Shown: positions 14,490 to 17,574 of the stretch, in pieces | Layout: every line of letters begins with the position of its first letter | How positions within the stretch are numbered: the first letter of the stretch is position 1 | Source: Nocardioidaceae bacterium | GTDB taxonomy: Bacteria > Actinomycetota > Actinomycetes > Propionibacteriales > Nocardioidaceae | DNA length: 17,574 bases | Direction of reading: 5' to 3' | NCBI GenBank assembly: GCA_020438665.1 | Contig: JAGQUE010000013.1 | Span: 1-17,574, forward strand | Notes under the pieces: model-generated | The model's input: only the letters and a program-made list of their open reading frames with translations | Databases searched by the model: none | What the model was told of the DNA's origin: nothing | Translations under genes and position numbers: made by a program

Positions 14490-15050
14490 TCAGATCACCT
14501 CATAGGTGAGCGGGGTGACGAAGATGCTGTGCTCACCGGAGGTCGTGTCATAGCAGGAGACGCCGTTCTCCTGGACCAGGCAGGCGAGGTCGCGGTAGGC
14601 GACGAGGGTGTTGGCGGGCAGTTCCCTGCGGCCGTCGGTCTGGCCCCGGATCCCCACCACGGTATCGCTGACGCACAAGAAGGTGCCGGGGCTGCCGTCG
14701 GCGGTGAGGCCGACCGCGAGGCCCCAGTCGCCCTGGCAGTCCGCGGGCGCGGAGGGTGGCGTCCAGGAGTTCTCCAGGACGTCGCAGCGGACGGCCTCGG
14801 CGGCTGAGTAGCTGTCGAAGAGACACGCGATGGCGCCGTCCTGGGCGGTGAAGCCGGCCATCTGCTTGCCCGAAAGCTCGACCACGTCGGGCAGCGCTGG
14901 CTCGTCGCTGGGGGTCGTGGTCTCGTCGGGGCTGGGCGCCGCGCTCGACGACGTCGTGGGGGAGGACGGGTCGGCGGCGTCCCGGGGGTCGCCCCCACAG
15001 CCGGTCACGATCAGCAGGGTCAGCGGAGCCAGCCAGGCGAGTGCGCGCAC
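14490..15050 (-). CDS. Secreted lipoprotein with Cys-rich DUF6636-like domain
   Basis: 186 residues. Signal peptide [18 protein letters not shown] ends in the lipobox VTGC, so Cys18 would be lipidated. A Ser/Thr/Pro/Asp-rich linker (about 20-50) follows. The C-terminal domain has paired cysteines in a recurring pattern: [51 protein letters not shown] and SGEHSIFV. This spacing resembles the actinobacterial DUF6636-type secreted domain; the match is from memory of the pattern, not a search. Start GTG 15050 is chosen since it begins a complete lipoprotein signal and follows a leaderless -10. Function unknown. Confidence 0.78.
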   Translation of the reverse strand: MRALAWLAPLTLLIVTGCGGDPRDAADPSSPTTSSSAAPSPDETTTPSDEPALPDVVELSGKQMAGFTAQDGAIACLFDSYSAAEAVRCDVLENSWTPPSAPADCQGDWGLAVGLTADGSPGTFLCVSDTVVGIRGQTDGRRELPANTLVAYRDLACLVQENGVSCYDTTSGEHSIFVTPLTYEVI

Positions 15051-15056
15051 GGGCTC

Positions 15057-15062
15057 ACCGTA
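15057..15062 (-). promoter_or_regulatory. Leaderless -10 (TACGGT) of the lipoprotein gene
   Basis: Read on the minus strand, TACGGT lies six bases before GTG 15050, the same geometry as the tetR cassettes. The same 8-mer TACGGTGA appears in the opposite orientation at 15167-15174, in the divergent tetR promoter. Confidence 0.55.
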
Positions 15063-15144
15063 GTGGTCACCGGCGGCTCGCCCGGTGTGCCGGGCGGCCG
15101 TCGGCCGGATCCTGCGGCAGTCTGGTGCGGACCAGCACCGTGGG

Positions 15145-15172
15145 TTGGGGGATACCGACATCAACCTACGGT
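15145..15172 (+). promoter_or_regulatory. Promoter of the fourth tetR gene (TTGGGG - 16 - TACGGT)
   Basis: TTGGGG at 15145-15150, a 16-base spacer, then TACGGT at 15167-15172. Transcription would start near 15179, giving a leader of about 50 bases that holds GGGAGAG before GTG 15232. TAACCT at 15182-15187 is a second -10 candidate. Confidence 0.45.
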
Positions 15173-15182
15173 GACGTCGGTT
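15163..15182. promoter_or_regulatory. 20-base palindromic operator overlapping the tetR -10
   Basis: AACCTACGGTGACGTCGGTT reads as AACCnACG-nnnn-CGTnGGTT, with one mismatched pair in the arms. It covers the -10 and the likely start site of the fourth tetR gene, and a palindrome GGTTAACC (15179-15186) continues it. This is the standard layout for TetR autorepression; it is inferred, not shown. Confidence 0.55.
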
Positions 15183-15231
15183 AACCTAGTGGTGCGCCGT
15201 CAGCCTGGATCATGGGGAAGGTGGGAGAGCG

Positions 15232-15801
15232 GTGTCTGTTCGCACGCGCGACCGCATCGTCGCTGCTGCCGCCGAGATGGCCACCGACGAGGGCTGGTCG
15301 CAGCTCACGATGGCCAAGCTCGCCCGCACCGCCGGGGTCAGCCGACAGACCGTCTACAACGAGCTGGGCTCCAAGTCCGAGCTCGCCGAGGCCGTCGTCC
15401 TGCGCGAGGTGGCGGTCTTCCTCGGCCGCGTCGACGACGCCTTCCGGGACCACCCCGACAACGCGATCACCGCGATCCAGGCGGCGGCGTACGCCGTCCT
15501 GGAGACCGCCCCGTCGAGCAAGCTGCTCCAGATGATCCTGGGCGGTGGCAACGGCGCCGGCGACGACCTGTTGCCGCTGCTCACCACCCGGTCGGGGGCC
15601 AGTGTCGAGACCGCGGCCGCCGTCGTCACCGAGTGGCTGCAGACCTATGGGCTCGGCCTCGACGACGACCACCTCCAGGTGGCCGTCGACGCCATCGTGC
15701 GGCTGATGTTCTCCCACATCACCCACCCGGGCGGGCCTGCCGACGCCGTCGCCCGCGACGTCGCCTGGGTCGCCTCGCGGCTGCTGGGCATCAGCGCCTG
15801 A
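15232..15801 (+). CDS. TetR family regulator (fourth, unrelated to the tandem set)
   Basis: 189 residues. HTH domain near residues 5-50: RDRIVAAAAEMATDEGWSQL, TMAKLARTAGVSRQTVYNEL, GSKSELAEAVV. The C-terminal half (AITAIQAAAYAVLETAPSSK, LLPLLTTRSGASVETAA, VAVDAIVRLMFSHITHPGG) is a different class from the SWLLWLEYW regulators at 2771-4835. The start GTG 15232 has a good GGGAGAG upstream, so this gene is not leaderless. A palindrome overlaps its -10, implying autoregulation. Divergent from the lipoprotein and ppgK genes; it might control them, but only its own promoter carries the palindrome. Confidence 0.9.
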   Translation: MSVRTRDRIVAAAAEMATDEGWSQLTMAKLARTAGVSRQTVYNELGSKSELAEAVVLREVAVFLGRVDDAFRDHPDNAITAIQAAAYAVLETAPSSKLLQMILGGGNGAGDDLLPLLTTRSGASVETAAAVVTEWLQTYGLGLDDDHLQVAVDAIVRLMFSHITHPGGPADAVARDVAWVASRLLGISA

Positions 15802-15836
15802 CCAGGCTCCCGCCCGGTGCCGAGGCCGCGCGGGCG

Positions 15837-15842
15837 TATCCT
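15837..15842 (+). promoter_or_regulatory. Leaderless -10 (TATCCT) of the EF-G domain IV-like gene
   Basis: TATCCT is a near-ideal -10 and lies eight bases before GTG 15851 with no ribosome binding site between. The gene can therefore be expressed on its own despite the 49-base gap from the tetR gene. Confidence 0.6.
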
Positions 15843-15850
15843 CTTGCCCC

Positions 15851-16390
15851 GTGGCCCTTCCCCTGATCGTCGAGCTCGACGCGACCCGCAAAGCGGCGGT
15901 GATCGACGATGAGCAGTCGGCGTTCTATTCCAGTGCCGCGTGGCACACCCGGTCGGTCACCTCGCAGACCTCGGGGGTGGAGGCCGCCGCCGTCCGGGCG
16001 GTCGTCGAGACGTTCTCCTTCGCCAGCGGTCAGACCCCCCGGGCGTTGCTCGGTGGGCGCTTCCGGCCGGGTCCCGGCGGGCAGCTGACCGCTGAGGTCG
16101 GCAGCAGCCGCGACCCGTGGAGCGCGCCCAAGAACTGTGCCAGCCGGCTGTGGCTGCCGTTCCGGGCCGGCCTGCCCGAGGAATACGTCGGCGCGGTCCT
16201 CGACGGGCTCGCCGACCCCGCGCTCCCGCCCGGCACGGTCACCATCGACCGCGCCGGTCACGACGAGGTCAACTCCTCCGCCCAGGCCTTCCGGACCGCG
16301 GCTCGGCTGCTCGCCGAGGTGCTGGTCGCGATGATGGGCCGCCGTGACGTGGACGACGTCGTCCGCACGTCGGTCGGCGGCTGGGTCTGA
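15851..16390 (+). CDS. Small protein resembling a free-standing EF-G domain IV
   Basis: 179 residues. No clear signal peptide or membrane segment. Residues about 66-160 follow the order of motifs in elongation factor G domain IV: GPGGQLTAEV (75-83, like GGRGQ.A.V), F104 and the block GLPEEYVGAVLDGL (107-120, like GG.IP.EY..AV..G), then VNSSAQAFRTAA (140-151, like VDSSE.AF..A). In EF-G this domain reaches into the decoding centre during translocation. The usual GTPase domain, P-loop and domains II, III and V are absent. His137 sits one place before the EF-G position, so the tip loop differs. The first 65 residues match nothing I know. It may bind the ribosome, or have reused the fold; both are inference. 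GTG 15851 follows a leaderless -10. Confidence 0.7.
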   Translation: MALPLIVELDATRKAAVIDDEQSAFYSSAAWHTRSVTSQTSGVEAAAVRAVVETFSFASGQTPRALLGGRFRPGPGGQLTAEVGSSRDPWSAPKNCASRLWLPFRAGLPEEYVGAVLDGLADPALPPGTVTIDRAGHDEVNSSAQAFRTAARLLAEVLVAMMGRRDVDDVVRTSVGGWV

Positions 16391-16439
16391 GTCCTGTATC
16401 CCTGTCGGGGGCTCGTGCGTCTATGCCATGAGAACCCAC

Positions 16440-16456
16440 CCCGGGATCGCCCCGGG
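16440..16456 (+). promoter_or_regulatory. Leader hairpin before the DUF2892 gene
   Basis: CCCGGG-ATCGC-CCCGGG can form a 6-bp GC stem in the 5' leader, 8 bases or so before the GGAAGGA ribosome binding site of the next gene. It could affect mRNA stability or terminate read-through from the previous gene. It has no T-tract. Confidence 0.35.
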
Positions 16457-16477
16457 CCCCCCTTGGAAGGAACTGAC

Positions 16478-16687
16478 ATGAACGCCAACGTTGGGAACGC
16501 CGACAAGGTCGTCCGCGTGGTCATCGCCGCCGTCGCGGCCATCCTCGCCTTCGTGATCGGCGCCGGCACCGTCGGCGGCATCATCCTGCTGGTCGTCGCC
16601 GTCGTGATGCTGGCCACCTCCGCCATGAGCTTCTGCCCGATCTACCGCATCTTCGGCATGAGCACCTGCAAGGTGAAGGCCCACTAG
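16478..16687 (+). CDS. DUF2892 (YgaP-like) small membrane protein
   Basis: 69 residues. MNANVGNADKVVRVVIAAVA begins with the family's NVG..D...R opening; two hydrophobic helices follow (IAAVAAILAFVIGAG, GGIILLVVAVVMLATSAM); the end FCPIYRIFGMSTCKVK carries the family's CP.Y...G..TC pair. It is an inner-membrane protein of unknown role, often near rhodanese or sulfur-handling genes, which are not seen here. ATG 16478 follows GGAAGGA with a 6-base spacer. It sits alone between two hairpins, so it is probably a single-gene transcript. Confidence 0.9.
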   Translation: MNANVGNADKVVRVVIAAVAAILAFVIGAGTVGGIILLVVAVVMLATSAMSFCPIYRIFGMSTCKVKAH

Positions 16688-16745
16688 AGCCTCCTCGCTC
16701 TCGCCAACCGCGGCCATCTCGGGGGCGGCGGTCCTCGTACCCGAC

Positions 16746-16787
16746 ATCCACGGCTGGTGTCGCTCGCGACGGCGACGATCGGTGGAT
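16746..16787. other. Nested inverted repeats in the gap after the DUF2892 gene
   Basis: ATCCAC (16746-16751) and GTGGAT (16782-16787) pair around an inner GTCGC-TC-GCGAC. The 165-base gap (16688-16852) holds this, the strong hairpin at 16799 and a promoter, and no coding sequence that I can support. Function unknown; chance folding in GC-rich DNA is possible. Confidence 0.25.
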
Positions 16788-16798
16788 CCGGGCTTAGC

Positions 16799-16826
16799 CA
16801 GGCCCCGGGCGCGAACCCGGGGCCTG
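16799..16826 (+). terminator. Strong 11-bp GC hairpin
   Basis: CAGGCCCCGGG, loop CGCGAA, then CCCGGGGCCTG: a perfect 11-bp stem. It is 112 bases after the DUF2892 stop and 27 bases before the next start. Without a T-tract it fits the hairpin-only terminators common in actinobacteria. Confidence 0.75.
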
Positions 16827-16839
16827 CTGCGTCGGACGA

Positions 16840-16845
16840 TAGGTT
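16840..16845 (+). promoter_or_regulatory. Leaderless -10 (TAGGTT) of the sigma factor gene
   Basis: TAGGTT matches TANNNT and lies seven bases before GTG 16853, with no Shine-Dalgarno. It follows the strong hairpin, so the sigma factor has its own transcript. Confidence 0.6.
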
Positions 16846-16852
16846 CTGCGCT

Positions 16853-17574
16853 GTGACGTTGCGCGACGAGCAGGTGGTGGCCGAGCTGCCGGGCCTGCTT
16901 CGCTATGCACTGGCGCTGACGCGCAACCCCGAGGCGGCCGAGGACCTCGTGCAGGACACGGTGGTCAAGGCGCTGGAGCGGGGCGGCCAGTTCCGTGGCG
17001 AGGCGTCGGTGGCCACCTGGCTCCACCGGGTGATGTATCACCGCTTCGTCGACGGGGCGCGGCGTCGTACGCCCGACCTGGTCGACGACGAAGCCCTCGC
17101 CGAGGCGGTCGAGGAGGCCTGGCGCGACGACGCCTACACCGTCGATGCCCAGGTCGTGCTCGAACGGGCCGAGACCCGCGACGAGCTCTATGACGCGCTG
17201 GTCCGGCTGCCGGTCGACTATCGCTCGGCCGTCGTGCTCCACGACGTCGAAGGCCTCACCGCCGCTGCGGTCGCGGAGGTGCAACAGGTCTCCCTCCCGG
17301 CCGCCAAGCAACGCATCCGCCGCGGCCGCGCGATGCTCGTGTCCGCACTCGCCCGAGGAGTCGAGAGGAGGGCTGCGTTGGCCGGCGTACCGCTCAACTG
17401 CTGGGATGCCCGCTCGCGGATCGACGACTACCTCGCCGACGAGCTGCCCGTGCGCGACCGGACCATGCTCGAGAAGCATCTCGAGGGCTGCCCCACCTGT
17501 CCGGCGCTCTATGCCTCGATCGTCGGGGTCACCGGTGCCCTCGGCTCGCTGCGCGACCCCGACTCGGTGATCCC
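16853..17574 (+). CDS. ECF-like sigma factor fused to a C-terminal zinc-finger domain (cut by right edge)
   Basis: At least 240 residues, no stop before the edge. Sigma region 2: LLRYALALTRNPEAAEDLVQ and DTVVKALERGGQFRGEASVA (about 15-55), with TWLHRVMYHRFVDGARRR. Region 4: LYDALVRLPVDYRSAVVLHD, VEGLTAAAVAEVQQVSLPAA and KQRIRRGRAMLV (about 110-165). In the same frame follows a zf-HC2-type segment: Cys183, His209, Cys213, Cys216 (C-x25-H-x3-C-x2-C), the pattern of anti-sigma zinc fingers. A GAGAGGAGGG site at 17363-17372 lies 5 bases before an in-frame TTG (17378), so the zinc-finger part might also be made separately. Start GTG 16853 follows a leaderless -10. The ECF group and regulon are unknown; the fused finger may inhibit or sense redox or metal. 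Confidence 0.87.
   Translation, partial: MTLRDEQVVAELPGLLRYALALTRNPEAAEDLVQDTVVKALERGGQFRGEASVATWLHRVMYHRFVDGARRRTPDLVDDEALAEAVEEAWRDDAYTVDAQVVLERAETRDELYDALVRLPVDYRSAVVLHDVEGLTAAAVAEVQQVSLPAAKQRIRRGRAMLVSALARGVERRAALAGVPLNCWDARSRIDDYLADELPVRDRTMLEKHLEGCPTCPALYASIVGVTGALGSLRDPDSVI
17363..17380 (+). promoter_or_regulatory. Internal ribosome binding site with in-frame TTG inside the sigma factor gene
   Basis: GAGAGGAGGG followed by CTGCG and TTG, in frame with the sigma factor, exactly at the boundary between region 4 and the zinc-finger segment. It may be a relic of two once separate genes or an active second start. Confidence 0.4.

Overview
The window is high-GC DNA read mostly in G/C-ending codons, with GTG starts common, dense gene packing with 1-10 base overlaps, and many starts lying 6-8 bases behind a TANNNT hexamer (leaderless style). 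Together with a polyphosphate glucokinase (ppgK), several TetR regulators, a DUF2892 protein and lipoproteins, this points to an actinobacterium. A Nocardioides-like member of the Propionibacteriales is my best guess, and it is an inference, not a proof.

Layout. 1-1505 (minus): a GltD-like NAD(P)H/flavin oxidoreductase cut by the left edge. 1643-2701 (plus): a secreted right-handed beta-helix protein with Pmp-like GGA[IVL] and FxxN repeats. 2771-4835 (plus): three tandem paralogous TetR regulators, each with the same leaderless promoter element; the third overlaps a C69/secernin-type peptidase (4828-6024). 6062-7818 (minus): a two-gene ABC exporter. 7896-10569 (plus): an overlapping operon of flavin amine oxidase, nitroreductase and a two-pass membrane protein. 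10687-12524 (plus): a DedA protein overlapping an MFS transporter. 12559-13632 (plus): a membrane-anchored endonuclease/exonuclease/phosphatase-fold protein. 13642-15050 (minus): lipoprotein, then ppgK. 15232-15801 (plus): a fourth, unrelated TetR regulator with a clear palindromic operator over its -10. 15851-16390 (plus): a small protein that reads as a free-standing EF-G domain IV. 16478-16687 (plus): a DUF2892 membrane protein, followed by a strong hairpin. 16853 to the right edge (plus): an ECF-like sigma factor continuing in frame into a zinc-finger domain.

How they may work together. The three TetR paralogues keep nearly the same recognition helix, so they probably see related operators and could cross-regulate each other and the coupled peptidase. 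The amine oxidase operon and the ABC exporter diverge from a 77-base region. No mobile element, CRISPR array or RNA gene was found. The most unusual items are the stand-alone EF-G domain IV-like protein, the sigma/zinc-finger fusion with an internal ribosome binding site, and the triplicated regulator cassette.
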